Source: Phycisphaerae bacterium
GTDB lineage: Bacteria > Planctomycetota > Phycisphaerae > UBA1845 > UTPLA1
Length of the DNA: 53,343 bases
NCBI GenBank assembly: GCA_030432035.1
Contig: JAUIHO010000003.1
Location: 1-53,343, forward strand
Direction of reading: 5' to 3'
Part shown: piece by piece, positions 44,778 to 53,343 of the stretch
Numbering within the stretch: the first letter of the stretch is position 1
Layout of the letters: every line of letters starts with the position of its first letter
Notes under the pieces: model-generated
Database searches by the model: none
Seen by the model: only the letters and a program-made list of their open reading frames with translations
What the model was told of the DNA's origin: nothing
Program-made: the position numbers and the translations under genes

Positions 44778-45740
44778 CTAACTGGGGGCGGGCGTCGATT
44801 CGAGAATTTCCAACAGCACCTGATCGCTCGACACGGCACCGCCATCGTGCAGGTAAGACTTGCTCACCAAGCGGTGCGAAAAGCAGGGGAGTACCAGCGT
44901 CTTTACGTCATCGGGAATGGCGTAATCGCGACCATCGAGCAATGCCATGGCACGCACGGCTCGCAACAGGGCGAGTGCCCCGCGCGGTGATACGCCGACT
45001 TGAATCGCATCGTGATGTCGCGTGGCGTGCACCACGTCCTGCAAGTAGTCGAGCAGGACGTCATCGACGCGGACCAGATCGGCCTGCTTTTGCAGTTCGA
45101 TGATATCGTTGCCATGCATCGTCGGCCTTAGCGCTTCGAGCAAGTTTCGGTCAGGCTGTTCGAGCAGAATCTGACGTTCAAATTCGCGCGACGGATAACC
45201 GATGTTGATGCGCAGAATGAATCGGTCTAGCTGGTTCTCCGGCAGGAAGTACGTGCCTTCAAACTCGTGTGGGTTTTGCGTCGCGATCACCATAAACGGT
45301 TTTTCGAGCGGGCGCGTCTGGCCTTCGACGCTGACCTGCGTTTCGTTCATGGCTTCGAGCAACGCCGACTGCGTGCGCGGCGTGGTTCGGTTGATTTCGT
45401 CGGCCAATACGATGTTGGCAAAGATCGGGCCGGGTTTGAAATCGAAGCTGCCGCTTTTTTCGTTATAAACGCTGACGCCCAAAATGTCGGACGGCAGCAG
45501 GTCGGGCGTCATCTGCACGCGCGAAAACTGGCAATCGATGCTGCGTGCGACGGAGCGGGCCAATACCGTTTTACCGACGCCGGGCACGTCTTCGACCAAT
45601 ACGTGGCCGCGCGCCAACAGGCCGATTAGCATTTGGTCGATCGCGTCGGATTTCCCGATGAAGACCGACGCGATGTTGTCGCGCAGAGCGCGCAGTTTCT
45701 TAAGCGGTTCGGTTTGGGTTTCGGCGGCAGTCGTCGTCAT
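44778..45740 (-). CDS. MoxR-family AAA ATPase
   Basis: A 320-residue AAA+ ATPase of the MoxR type: Walker A EDVPGVGKTVLARSVA, Walker B VLADEINRTTPRTQSALLEAM, sensor IATQNPHEFEGTY and a C-terminal lid helix. It begins the moxR-DUF58-tgpA operon. The open frame extends to 45842, but homology begins at MTTTAAETQTEPLKK (45740). The ribosome site is poor. Expected to be cytoplasmic and to act on a VWA-type partner, here the DUF58 protein. Confidence 0.95.
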   Translation of the reverse strand: MTTTAAETQTEPLKKLRALRDNIASVFIGKSDAIDQMLIGLLARGHVLVEDVPGVGKTVLARSVARSIDCQFSRVQMTPDLLPSDILGVSVYNEKSGSFDFKPGPIFANIVLADEINRTTPRTQSALLEAMNETQVSVEGQTRPLEKPFMVIATQNPHEFEGTYFLPENQLDRFILRINIGYPSREFERQILLEQPDRNLLEALRPTMHGNDIIELQKQADLVRVDDVLLDYLQDVVHATRHHDAIQVGVSPRGALALLRAVRAMALLDGRDYAIPDDVKTLVLPCFSHRLVSKSYLHDGGAVSSDQVLLEILESTPAPS

Positions 45741-45944
45741 GGTCCCGTCTTCGACACTTCGGTCGGTAAGGTGCCAAGTTATCGAAAGGCGTAAGCCTTG
45801 CAGAATTCTCCGATCGGGCTCGATGATGTCGAGCAACGTCACAAAGCCCGGCTCTTTTTCACCAGCAGGAGCGTATCCTTCGCTGCCGATTGTACCGGAT
45901 TTCGCCCACGGTCACACGCCGCTTTTAACAAGGCAACGACCGGC

Positions 45945-46793
45945 CTAACGTGAGCCTGTCGGTCGCCACAAATCGAGCGTAACCCATAGGATTTGCACGC
46001 CAAACGCCGAACCGAAAATCGCACCGCCGGCGAGAACCGAATATACGCCGATCTCGGACGAGCGCGACAGCCACCAACCACCGAAGTCAAGCAGCAATGC
46101 GAGCATGGGCAGCGGCAAGATCGCGTTGCGTAGGGTCGTCGGCCCCCGCGCGCCGGCAAATAGCATGGCGACGACCAGCGTGAACATTGGGATCGATAAC
46201 ATATGAATGTGCGAGATCAGAATCAGCCGCGGCATATCGTATTGCGGCTTTAACGTTTGCCTGCCTTTTTCGACTTTGGTATCGCTGGCTAGATACGGTT
46301 TCATCTGTTCGTATTCGGGCGAGAATTCGTCGGGGCCGAAGGGGGCTTCGCGCGAGATATCCGTGCCCGTGCTGACGGCGTGGCAGCGCATGCATTGTTT
46401 AATTAGCACGCGCCGCGGCGATTTGCCGTTCTCGTGTTTCTCGTCGAGGCCTTCTTCCGATCCGCCGTCTTTGAGCCAGGCTTCCAGCGTTTCAAACTGC
46501 GCGTCGGTCTCGATGTATTGCCGCATGCTGGTGCGCACCTGCGTCAACATGCGCGACGGCAACACGGTTTCTTCCGTCACCTTGATCGTCAACCCGGAAT
46601 AGACCGCCTTAACGTCGTCAACACTAAGGCCTTCCTTACCGTCGGCGAGCTGATGCTTTTCATAGAGATTTGCCAGCGCGACGAGATACCCCGTGCCGAT
46701 GATCGCGAGAAATGCCGTCAACATGACGCGCACGGCCAACGGCCAGCGTGATGGTTGCCAAAGTGAATTCGATTGGGGACTTGCTTCGCTCAT
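45945..46793 (-). CDS. membrane cytochrome c-like protein
   Basis: A 282-residue protein. A membrane helix at about 23-42 is followed by a periplasmic domain with one c-type haem motif, CMRCH (about 133-137), and by four C-terminal helices (about 190-270). The helical tail has histidines (ISHIHMLSIP) that could ligate a second haem. Planctomycetes and Verrucomicrobia have proteins of this layout. A membrane electron carrier is likely; partner unknown. Its start overlaps the nrnA stop by four bases (ATGA), so it is translated with ribF and nrnA. Confidence 0.82.
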   Translation of the reverse strand: MSEASPQSNSLWQPSRWPLAVRVMLTAFLAIIGTGYLVALANLYEKHQLADGKEGLSVDDVKAVYSGLTIKVTEETVLPSRMLTQVRTSMRQYIETDAQFETLEAWLKDGGSEEGLDEKHENGKSPRRVLIKQCMRCHAVSTGTDISREAPFGPDEFSPEYEQMKPYLASDTKVEKGRQTLKPQYDMPRLILISHIHMLSIPMFTLVVAMLFAGARGPTTLRNAILPLPMLALLLDFGGWWLSRSSEIGVYSVLAGGAIFGSAFGVQILWVTLDLWRPTGSR

Positions 46794-47812
46794 GAACGAT
46801 CTTTGGTTGCAGTTTGAACGGCCGTTACCATCGCGGCCGTCACCTGTTGGTATGCGTCGTCTAGCGACGTGAACAGTTTCGCGCCGGCTGCCCGTTCGTG
46901 ACCGCCACCGCCGAACATGCGGGCGACGGCGGACACGTCTACATCGTGCTTGCTGCGAAAACTCACGCGAATGGGGCCGTCGCCTTCGTAAGGTTCGACC
47001 AACAGCAGGGCGGCCACCACGCTGCCGATGCGCTGCGGCTCATTGATCAACTCTTCCGTCATCTTGCCCGTTGCGCCGACGCTCTTGAGCATCGCGCGGT
47101 CGATACGAATCACGGCCAGCTTTTCGTCAGCCAGCAACTCAAACGTACGCAACACTTCGCCCAACAAACGCAAACGCGGTGCCGGGTCGCTCATGTATAG
47201 TTCTTCGTACAGCTCGTTGGGCTTCACGCCGCATGCAACGAGCGCGCCAGCGGCCTCGTAACAACGGGCGTCGGCATTGGAGAATCGAAACCACCCCGTG
47301 TCGGTTGCCATACCAGCGTATAGCAGATGGGCCAAATCGACGTCGATGGGCCAGCCGCTCTCATGACAGAGCCGGTAAATCATTTCGCAGCACGCGCCTG
47401 ACGTATCATCGACCCACGCTTCCTGCACGATCCCCTCGCGCGTCTTGTGATGGTCGATCGCCATGCGGGGCGTTTCGCTTGCCGTCCAGATCTCGGCTAT
47501 CGCGCCGATTTGTATCGCCGCGCAGGTATCGACCACCACGAGCAAATCCGCAGCCTGCATTACGTCGCCGGCAGTCGCCACATCCCAAACACGCATCTGA
47601 TCCATATCCGGCAGAAAACGATAGCGCGGCAACACGGGTTCATGTAAGTAGACATCCGCCTGTTTACCGAGAGCCTGCAGTGCGCGGCGCAATCCCGCCG
47701 CCGAACCCAGCGCGTCGCCATCGGCGCGCGCGTGCGTCGTTATCACGATGCGCTGCGCGGCCTTCAATCGCGCCGCTGCTTCGTTTACCTCAATGCGCTT
47801 CGGTTCGTTCAC
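46790..47812 (-). CDS. nrnA: DHH-family phosphoesterase, NrnA-like
   Basis: A 340-residue protein with a DHH domain (HARADGDALGS, VVDTCA, AIDHHKT) and a DHHA1 domain with the GGGGHERAAG motif. NrnA proteins degrade short oligoribonucleotides and hydrolyse 3'-phosphoadenosine 5'-phosphate. The GTG at 47812 is the best start. It overlaps the end of ribF by 23 bases, and the wider open frame to 47968 would overlap it further with no family support. The stop overlaps the next gene by four bases. Confidence 0.92.
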   Translation of the reverse strand: MNEPKRIEVNEAAARLKAAQRIVITTHARADGDALGSAAGLRRALQALGKQADVYLHEPVLPRYRFLPDMDQMRVWDVATAGDVMQAADLLVVVDTCAAIQIGAIAEIWTASETPRMAIDHHKTREGIVQEAWVDDTSGACCEMIYRLCHESGWPIDVDLAHLLYAGMATDTGWFRFSNADARCYEAAGALVACGVKPNELYEELYMSDPAPRLRLLGEVLRTFELLADEKLAVIRIDRAMLKSVGATGKMTEELINEPQRIGSVVAALLLVEPYEGDGPIRVSFRSKHDVDVSAVARMFGGGGHERAAGAKLFTSLDDAYQQVTAAMVTAVQTATKDRS

Positions 47813-48776
47813 CTGCCAGCCTTTCCGCGGTAATCGCTTCGCGTACCACTTCAATATCCACACCGATCTGCGCCGTGAGCGCCTCGCGTGATTCGAAACG
47901 CCGTTGGGCGCGCACGAACGTATGAAACTCCAGCCGCACCCGCCGGTCGTATAGGTCGTCGGATTCATCCAGCAGGAACGCTTCGACGACCAGCGACGTG
48001 CCGCCGAGTGTCGGCCGTAGGCCCACGCTGATCGCCGCGGTGCGCCGCCGGTCGCCTAAATCGGCCACGCCCGCATACACGCCTTCGCCGGGAATGATCT
48101 GACCGCTGACGTCGAGGTTGATCGTCGGGTAACCCAGCTTGCGACCTTCGGCTGCGCCGTGCACGACCTGCCCGAACATCGTGAACGGTCGGCCCATGCA
48201 TTCATTCGCCAGCCGCACGTTGCCCGCCGTTAGCGCCACGCGAATCGCGCTGCTGCTGACGGTTAAGTTGGCGTCGTCGGCGGTGCGCAATTGATAAGGT
48301 TCGACAATCGCAACTTGAAACCCGCCCTTGGCCGAATGCTCGCGCAGCGTATCAATATTGCCCTCGCGACCGCGGCCAAAACCGAAGTCGGGCCCTTCCA
48401 CGATGTAAGAGGGATGAATTTGCTTGACCAACACGTCGCGCACGAAATGATCCGCCGACAGCGCCAGCAGCGGTTTGTCGGTGGACAACCGAATCACGGC
48501 ATCGGCACCGCATGCAACCAACAGGCGTGCCTTTTCGGCGAATGGCGTGATCAACTTCGGAGCGGCATCGGGCCGAAGCAGTTTGAGTGGATGCGGGTCG
48601 AACGTCATCGCCAATACGGCCGCGCTCGATACGCGCGCCAACGCCCGGGCCTTCCGCAAAATGCGCTGATGCCCGCGATGCACGCCGTCGAAATTGCCGA
48701 CGGTCAGCACGGCACCGCGCCAATGATCGGCAACGGCGTCAACGCCTTCGATGATGGTGGTTTCCGCATCGGTCAT
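47790..48776 (-). CDS. ribF: bifunctional riboflavin kinase / FAD synthetase
   Basis: A 328-residue RibF. The N-terminal FMN adenylyltransferase domain has TVGNFDGVHRGHQ near residue 25, and a later SSSAIR motif near 180. The C-terminal riboflavin kinase domain has the GYPTINLD motif near 215. It makes FMN and FAD from riboflavin. It starts the ribF-nrnA-cytochrome set on the minus strand. No FMN riboswitch is visible upstream; only 83 bases separate it from the divergent gene at 48860. Confidence 0.96.
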   Translation of the reverse strand: MTDAETTIIEGVDAVADHWRGAVLTVGNFDGVHRGHQRILRKARALARVSSAAVLAMTFDPHPLKLLRPDAAPKLITPFAEKARLLVACGADAVIRLSTDKPLLALSADHFVRDVLVKQIHPSYIVEGPDFGFGRGREGNIDTLREHSAKGGFQVAIVEPYQLRTADDANLTVSSSAIRVALTAGNVRLANECMGRPFTMFGQVVHGAAEGRKLGYPTINLDVSGQIIPGEGVYAGVADLGDRRRTAAISVGLRPTLGGTSLVVEAFLLDESDDLYDRRVRLEFHTFVRAQRRFESREALTAQIGVDIEVVREAITAERLAGERTEAH

Positions 48777-48859
48777 ATGGTGGGGGATGATAGTAGATTT
48801 GGCGGAAGTGGGCGACGCGAGGGGATTTGGGCTGGTACAATGATCTGATCGAGGATCGG

Positions 48860-49381
48860 ATGATGGAGATTAACGACTACAACGGCACCGGCATCTGGAG
48901 CGCGGACGAGATCGTTCGTCGCTATCAGTCGTATGCGCAACAATTCGGTATTGATCCGCCGCGCGATATTCAGCCGGACATTACGGAAAGAGTAGGGCGT
49001 CGTTGGGTATATCCCGTGATGGACCAAATCATCGACGGCATCCGCGCCGGAGATGTGGCTTGCGCGCAAATCGGCGTCGAATTTATCTGCGAGGATCAGG
49101 GCTTTACCTTCGGCTTGATCTTAAAAGAAGGCGCGGCGCGAGCATTGCGGCAGTTTGATGGATTAACGCCCGATCAAGTCGCGACGATTCGCAAGCGCAT
49201 CGTCGGCATGCTGACGTCAGGTATCGTTCCGCGCGAGTTCGAATCGTATAAACGCCTGCTGCGAAAAGTCGGCGTCGGAGAATATGCCAGTGCGATCAAA
49301 GCGGCGAAACCGCAGAACTATTACGCCGCCCGCGGTAAGCGTTATCTTGAGCGCCACGTCTTAATGGTTTTACAAGGTTAG
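48860..49381 (+). CDS. conserved-looking protein of unknown function
   Basis: A 173-residue soluble protein, mostly helical at both ends (SADEIVRRYQSYAQQFGID and KRLLRKVGVGEYASAIKAAK). There is no signal peptide or membrane helix. A short central segment reads CAQIGVEFICEDQGFTFG. The ATG at 48860 has GAGGA five bases upstream. It is divergent from ribF. I do not recognise a family. Confidence 0.7.
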   Translation: MMEINDYNGTGIWSADEIVRRYQSYAQQFGIDPPRDIQPDITERVGRRWVYPVMDQIIDGIRAGDVACAQIGVEFICEDQGFTFGLILKEGAARALRQFDGLTPDQVATIRKRIVGMLTSGIVPREFESYKRLLRKVGVGEYASAIKAAKPQNYYAARGKRYLERHVLMVLQG

Positions 49382-49863
49382 ACCTAGGCGAAGCCCTTCG
49401 CAGCTATTGCCGCTTCATAGTTCAAAAATCAGCCGATACCCCATTTGATAAAGTGATTCAAAATCGTCGGCTCGTTTTGCGCGGTTTACCGCCTTCTATC
49501 CTAAACTACCGCTTTGAGTATTCTCCGTGCCCGCGCCATGACACGTCCATGGCTGACGCGGCGTAATAGCGTTTTATGTCGCGCAACGACAGTCGAAAAT
49601 TCAGGACTCGAAATGTGCGAAATCGCACGCTCGGTATGGCCATACGCTCTGCAAATAACGATTTCGTTAAGGTTTAAAAAATCCCGCAAAAAACGGAGCG
49701 TCACACTTTTTGCGTGCCTAGTATCGATTGTGGACGTTCGTCCGGTATTGAATGAAATACCAGTGTTGAGTATCATAGTAAGTCACATCGAAAGTAAATG
49801 GTCGTCGTTTAATGCATCGGTGCAGCGGCGATTCCCAACCCATACCTCAGAGGGAGTTAGAAC
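49382..49863. other. intergenic region upstream of the third PEP-CTERM gene
   Basis: No gene was seen. The stretch contains a small dyad (GTGCGA AA TCGCAC, 49615-49628) and an A/T-rich tract around 49670-49690. The promoter of the PEP-CTERM gene must lie in this 480-base stretch, but no convincing hexamers were found. Confidence 0.5.
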
Positions 49864-50883
49864 ATGAAACTCAATGGCATATCGTGCTGGATGGCGGCAG
49901 CGACCGTCCTAACGGCGGCTTCCGTGTCGCAAGCTATCGACCAGATGATCTTCGGCGTTCCGGCCAGCATCTACGTCGACAACATCAACGGCCCGGTCGG
50001 TCTCGACTTTGCCCCCGATGGTGCGCTGTTTGTGGGCCGTGACTTGTCGCTAAGCGGTGGCACCAGCGGTCAATCGACTCGGATTCATCGGGTTGCGCCT
50101 GGTGGAGTTAGCTTCGCTGAATTCGGGGACGTCATCGGCGATCCCGACGAGGTATTTGTTGACGTAACGGGACAGTACAGCGGCACGCCAGGCTCTGTTT
50201 TGGTTGCGGGCAATAATACTCCTGCCATTACCGGCGCGATTAGATCGATTGCACCGGATGAAACGACGACCTTGCTCGTTGAAACCGTTGCATCCGTCAA
50301 TATTAACGGCCTCGGTGCGCTGAGCGACGGGACGCTGTACGCGGGATCGAATGAAGGTGATTACTACGTTTATAACCAAGGTGCAAATAGTCTCGACCTT
50401 GACTTCTTTATGGACATCGGCACGGGTGGGGTGGCGGTCGACAGTCAGGACCGAATCTACACAACCGTGGCGCTTCAAATCTTTCAAGGCGGAATGCTGG
50501 TGCCTAGCGCCAATCCTGGCGATATCCTTCGCTACGATCCGATGACTGGCATGGTTGAAACGTTCGCAGACTTGAACATGGACGTATCGTCTGGCGGTTC
50601 TGCTGCAGTCTTTGGCCCCGGTGATGCATTCTGGGGTTCGGATCTGTACACGTTTGATCGCGGCACTGGCGATTTCTTGCGTGTCGACTCTATGGGCAAT
50701 GCCACGATCATTGGCAGTGGCTTTGATCAGGGCATCGTTGCTGACCTCGAATTTGGTCCCGACGGCGCACTATACGCTTCGTTGCTTCAGGACAATCAGA
50801 TCATCCGCTTCGCACCCGAACCGTCGAGCGTGATTCTGCTCGGCCTCGGTGCCGTCGGCCTCATTCGCCGCCGCCGTGCATAA
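49864..50883 (+). CDS. PEP-CTERM beta-propeller protein
   Basis: A 339-residue exported protein: signal peptide (MKLNGISCWMAAATVLTA, cleaved near SQA), a beta-propeller of NHL/SMP-30 type with repeated blade motifs (LDFAPDGALFVG, VAVDSQDRIYT, LEFGPDGALYA), and a C-terminal PEP-CTERM signal (APEPSSVILLGLGAV then RRRR). GAGGGAG lies before the ATG. It differs from the two PEP-CTERM proteins at 25-28 kb. No exosortase is in the window. It should be exported to the cell surface. Confidence 0.92.
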   Translation: MKLNGISCWMAAATVLTAASVSQAIDQMIFGVPASIYVDNINGPVGLDFAPDGALFVGRDLSLSGGTSGQSTRIHRVAPGGVSFAEFGDVIGDPDEVFVDVTGQYSGTPGSVLVAGNNTPAITGAIRSIAPDETTTLLVETVASVNINGLGALSDGTLYAGSNEGDYYVYNQGANSLDLDFFMDIGTGGVAVDSQDRIYTTVALQIFQGGMLVPSANPGDILRYDPMTGMVETFADLNMDVSSGGSAAVFGPGDAFWGSDLYTFDRGTGDFLRVDSMGNATIIGSGFDQGIVADLEFGPDGALYASLLQDNQIIRFAPEPSSVILLGLGAVGLIRRRRA

Positions 50884-51000
50884 GCTCGTGCGAGATAGCG
50901 AATTATTGATCGTTTGAATGTCTGATTGATCTTTCGAATATTCGATGGATCGACTGACGGATTGTTCATTCGATTTGAGTGAATGAGTGATCGGAAAAGC

Positions 51001-51041
51001 AAATTTGAAATTCGAGATTTGAGATTTCGAATTTGAAATTG
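51001..51041. repeat. dispersed AAATTTGA-type motif, copy 2
   Basis: A second copy of the motif at 28732-28767. Here it also forms a hairpin (AAATTCGA...TCGAATTT). It lies between the PEP-CTERM stop and its terminator. Confidence 0.6.
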
Positions 51042-51057
51042 CAAGCTAGAGATTAGG

Positions 51058-51089
51058 AAGCCCGGATCATGATTGGTCCGGGCTTTTTT
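51058..51089 (+). terminator. intrinsic terminator of the third PEP-CTERM gene
   Basis: A perfect 9-bp stem (AAGCCCGGA / TCCGGGCTT) with a 10-base loop followed by a T-run, 174 bases after the stop. It also abuts the stop of the opposing gene at 51088. Confidence 0.9.
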
Positions 51090-51477
51090 ATTTATGATGG
51101 GTGCTGTCGTTTTCGAATGACGTTAGGGCTGGTAGTCCAAACTCTTTGAATAGTTCGAACATGGGTTCTGGATTTTCGGGAGTTTGCCAGGCCTCATGGT
51201 TGCGCGCTGTAAGCCACTTCTGATGGTCGTCAACCAGCCATCGCATCCCTCTCCAAGAGTAGGCGTCGTGTATTAAAGGATGGGTTTTGGGACAATCGTC
51301 GCGATCGACTTGGCCCAAAATCACGACCGCGTATCGTTCGTGATATCGGCACGTGACCATAACCGTGATACGACCGCAATATTTGTACCAGTTCAGTTTC
51401 TTACGTTGATATCCGCACGGCAGCAGCAGTTGATTCATGCCGCGGATCATGGCGCGTTGGAAAGGAAGCATTTCCAT
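51088..51477 (-). CDS. small protein of unknown function
   Basis: A 129-residue protein with the segment MNQLLLPCGYQRKKLNWYKYC followed by a hydrophobic strand pair (TVMVTCRYHERYAVVILGQ), a faint resemblance to DUF4304 proteins. It begins six bases after the metallophosphoesterase stop and is probably co-transcribed. No motif allows a function. Confidence 0.65.
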   Translation of the reverse strand: MEMLPFQRAMIRGMNQLLLPCGYQRKKLNWYKYCGRITVMVTCRYHERYAVVILGQVDRDDCPKTHPLIHDAYSWRGMRWLVDDHQKWLTARNHEAWQTPENPEPMFELFKEFGLPALTSFENDSTHHK

Positions 51478-51483
51478 CGCTCG

Positions 51484-52353
51484 TTAAATCTCCAAAACCT
51501 CCACCGCCTTCTCCTTATAGCCCGATCCGATACTCATACATTCAATGCTGCCCTTGCGGCAGCGTTTCTCGCGATGGATGTGGCCGCAGAACATGTGGCT
51601 GACTTTATCGAACTCGAGCAACACCTCGCCGAGCATCTCGCTACCATGAAACGCCGTCGCGAACTCCCAATTTGGCAACACGCTGTGTGGCACCAGCTCG
51701 GCAAACGGCAAGTGGTGTAAGATCGTCACGATTCGCTCGGCGCGCGTGCTGGCTTGTTGTAGGTGGTCGCGTAACTTTTCGGCGAGCATGCTCGTAAAGG
51801 CCACATCGCTCACCGGCAGCTTCACGCGCACGCCGTCCATCCACCGCGTCGTGATCGCGCGGGCATCGTCGCTCACGTCTTCTTCGACGGTCAGCAAGCC
51901 GCCGTAATTCCCCAGCCGTGCCGCCGCGCCGGGCGCGACCTTTCCCTGATAGAACCGTAGCGGAATTTGCAGCGCCGAAGGTCGGAAGCTGAAATCGTAC
52001 CAGCCCATGTTGCCGACGAACGCAGTCTCGTCGAGGTAGAACGGTGCCGCATCGAGATAGTGCACACCGTTACGCGCGAAGATTTCCGCCAGCTCGGTTC
52101 GATAGCGCTCAAGCGAATCGGCACCGCCCGTTGTCCAAATATCGTGATTGCCGGCAATGGCCAGCTTGTGACCGTTGAAGCCGCCAAATAACCCAAACAC
52201 CTCGTCGAAGTACTTTGGATCGTCAGCGGCGATATCGCCTGCGAATATGAGAACGTCACCACCGAGCTGGCACACGCGTTCGGCCAGCGCCCGCGTCGGC
52301 TTGCGGCTGCGGGCCACGTTATAGTGAAGGTCAGACGTAATCAGAATTCGCAT
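51484..52353 (-). CDS. metallophosphoesterase
   Basis: A 289-residue calcineurin-type phosphoesterase with all metal-binding motifs: ITSDLH at the start, FAGDIA, AGNHDIW near 85, ILHHLPF and CGHIHRE near the end. Length and order are normal. The open frame extends to 52374, but the DLH motif is best placed from the ATG at 52353. Two metal ions cleave a phosphoester; the substrate is not evident. The small gene downstream is likely in the same transcript. Confidence 0.92.
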   Translation of the reverse strand: MRILITSDLHYNVARSRKPTRALAERVCQLGGDVLIFAGDIAADDPKYFDEVFGLFGGFNGHKLAIAGNHDIWTTGGADSLERYRTELAEIFARNGVHYLDAAPFYLDETAFVGNMGWYDFSFRPSALQIPLRFYQGKVAPGAAARLGNYGGLLTVEEDVSDDARAITTRWMDGVRVKLPVSDVAFTSMLAEKLRDHLQQASTRAERIVTILHHLPFAELVPHSVLPNWEFATAFHGSEMLGEVLLEFDKVSHMFCGHIHREKRCRKGSIECMSIGSGYKEKAVEVLEI

Positions 52354-52470
52354 GGCAATCGCACTTTCGACCAAATATCAACACAAGTCTAATAGCATAG
52401 TCGGGTAAGAAGTTGATGCCAAAGCGGATAGTGGTGGAGCAGGTATTACGTGACTGCGCACAAAACGAGA

Positions 52471-53343
52471 TTAATCCGATTCGCTTCGGTCAACGTAACC
52501 GCGATCAATGAGATACTCTCCAATCGCTTCCGCCGCGACGCGATTGCCCGTTGCGTTGTAATGCAAATCGTTCTCAAAACATAACGGTCGCTCGTCCGTC
52601 AATTGAAAGGCAGGCAGCAGATTTAACACCGACACGCCGTCGCGCTGACCGCGCTGTTCCATTTCTTCGAAAAACGCAAACCGATAAGGTTCCTCGCCGG
52701 TGTATTCACCGTTGATACGACCGATGTCGTTCGGCGCCTCTGCCGCATCGTAATGAAAGCCAAACGGCAACAAAACGAGCACAAATTCCGATCCGATGGC
52801 ATCGCAACGTTGTTTCAACGCGTGCATTTGTTGCCATGTTGCATCGTAATAAGGCTTTAACTGCTCGGCGGGATAGCGCATCACGAAGAAATGACTGGTT
52901 TCAACGTGACCGTCGATGGTAACTTGAAACTTCTGATAATCGTAGCGATCGATTTGGGTTTCATCGGCCGTTTCGAGGCCTAGCGCATCGCCAAGCGACT
53001 GCAGCGGATGAAGGATGCGCGACTCACGCAGCGCCTGTAAGCTAACGGGCTGCTCCCACGGTTTGGTTTCTAGTTCGGTCCACGATTCGGGATAGGGGAA
53101 ATGCAATTCGTCCCATGTCCCCGTGTTTTCTTGCGCGTATTGATAGTCGTTGCCGATCTCGTTGAGATGCATCACCGCAATTGTGATCTGCGGTCGATAG
53201 TGTTGCACGATATCTTCAAATTGTTGCCGTTCGAGCAGGGGCGCGTAGCTCAGGATGCCGGCATTTAACACGCCGACGGTACGATCGGCGGAAATGTCCT
53301 TCTCAAGTCGGCTTTCGAGAAACCCGGGCAGGCTCTGCGCATC
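52471..53343 (-). CDS. SGNH-hydrolase-like protein (partial, N-terminus beyond right edge)
   Basis: The frame is open from the right edge to a TAA at 52471 (290 residues visible). The visible start reads like an SGNH protein: SADRTVGVLNAGILSYAPL (block II-like), then a long insertion, and near the end DLHYNATGNRVAAEAIGEYL, the typical D-x-H block V. A GTG at 53271 would be a false start because the similarity continues upstream of it. The block I Ser lies beyond the window. The product probably acts on acyl or sugar esters in the envelope. Confidence 0.75.
   Translation of the reverse strand, partial: DAQSLPGFLESRLEKDISADRTVGVLNAGILSYAPLLERQQFEDIVQHYRPQITIAVMHLNEIGNDYQYAQENTGTWDELHFPYPESWTELETKPWEQPVSLQALRESRILHPLQSLGDALGLETADETQIDRYDYQKFQVTIDGHVETSHFFVMRYPAEQLKPYYDATWQQMHALKQRCDAIGSEFVLVLLPFGFHYDAAEAPNDIGRINGEYTGEEPYRFAFFEEMEQRGQRDGVSVLNLLPAFQLTDERPLCFENDLHYNATGNRVAAEAIGEYLIDRGYVDRSESD

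Noticed and set aside
49501-49776. Open frames in the gap before the third PEP-CTERM gene
   Set aside because: There is no ribosome site or protein-like pattern. The frames on the two strands overlap each other with similar weak composition.
1-53343. CRISPR array, prophage, insertion sequence or defence island
   Set aside because: I saw no direct repeats with regular spacers, no integrase or transposase motifs, and no known defence genes. Only short palindromes and low-complexity tracts occur.

Overview
This 53.3 kb window looks like chromosomal DNA from a planctomycete, most likely of the Phycisphaerae side. That is an inference from gene content, not from a marker gene. The support is three PEP-CTERM secreted proteins with Arg-rich tails, several large TPR proteins, a BlaI/M56 peptidase pair, a YdiJ-type FAD/Fe-S oxidoreductase, a moxR-DUF58-transglutaminase cluster, few Shine-Dalgarno sites and short dispersed intergenic palindromes. 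There is no phage, integrase, transposase, CRISPR array, tRNA or rRNA. The window is mostly housekeeping and envelope genes in short operons of alternating direction.

Layout. 1-6080 (minus): a Tol/Exb-type operon with a 1046-residue TPR protein, an ExbB/TolQ-like protein, an ExbD/TolR-like protein, and a membrane-anchored PD40 (TolB-like) protein that runs off the left edge. 6406-9835 (minus): a BlaI-type repressor with two tandem candidate operators, then an M56 metallopeptidase with a His/Asp-rich linker and two secretin-like repeats. 10044-13432 (plus): a small membrane protein, a NatA/NatB-like ABC exporter and a DUF5063 protein. 13476-21163 (minus): metH, a lipoprotein with an alpha/beta-hydrolase look, and mutS. 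21316-24996 (plus): a half-length asparaginase-domain protein, a queuosine-salvage protein (Qng1/DUF2419) and a TPR lipoprotein.

25444-31383 (minus): two paralogous PEP-CTERM proteins with the same leader, downstream of the conserved block SRP RNA - dnaX - ybaB - recR. The SRP RNA gene is recognised from its helix-8 core. dnaX has a run of nine A in its coding strand after which both alternative frames stop within ten codons, a strong sign of gamma/tau production by slippage. YbaB is about 25 residues short.

31528-41248 (mixed): a small lipoprotein, the FAD/Fe-S dehydrogenase, a condensation-type acyltransferase next to an acyl-CoA dehydrogenase with a relocated catalytic glutamate, a PH-like membrane protein, a zinc-ribbon membrane protein, a possible STAS-like protein and a lipid-anchored SGNH hydrolase. 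41245-48776 (minus): moxR-DUF58-tgpA, then ribF-nrnA-membrane cytochrome c, with overlapping genes inside each set. 48860-53343: an unknown protein, a third PEP-CTERM protein (beta-propeller), a small unknown protein with a metallophosphoesterase, and a partial SGNH-type protein at the right edge.

No wholly new multi-gene system is evident. The most checkable unusual points are the dnaX A9 site, the rebuilt sensor part of the M56 peptidase, the PD40 protein in the Tol operon, the shortened YbaB, the acyl-CoA dehydrogenase active site and the PEP-CTERM pair.
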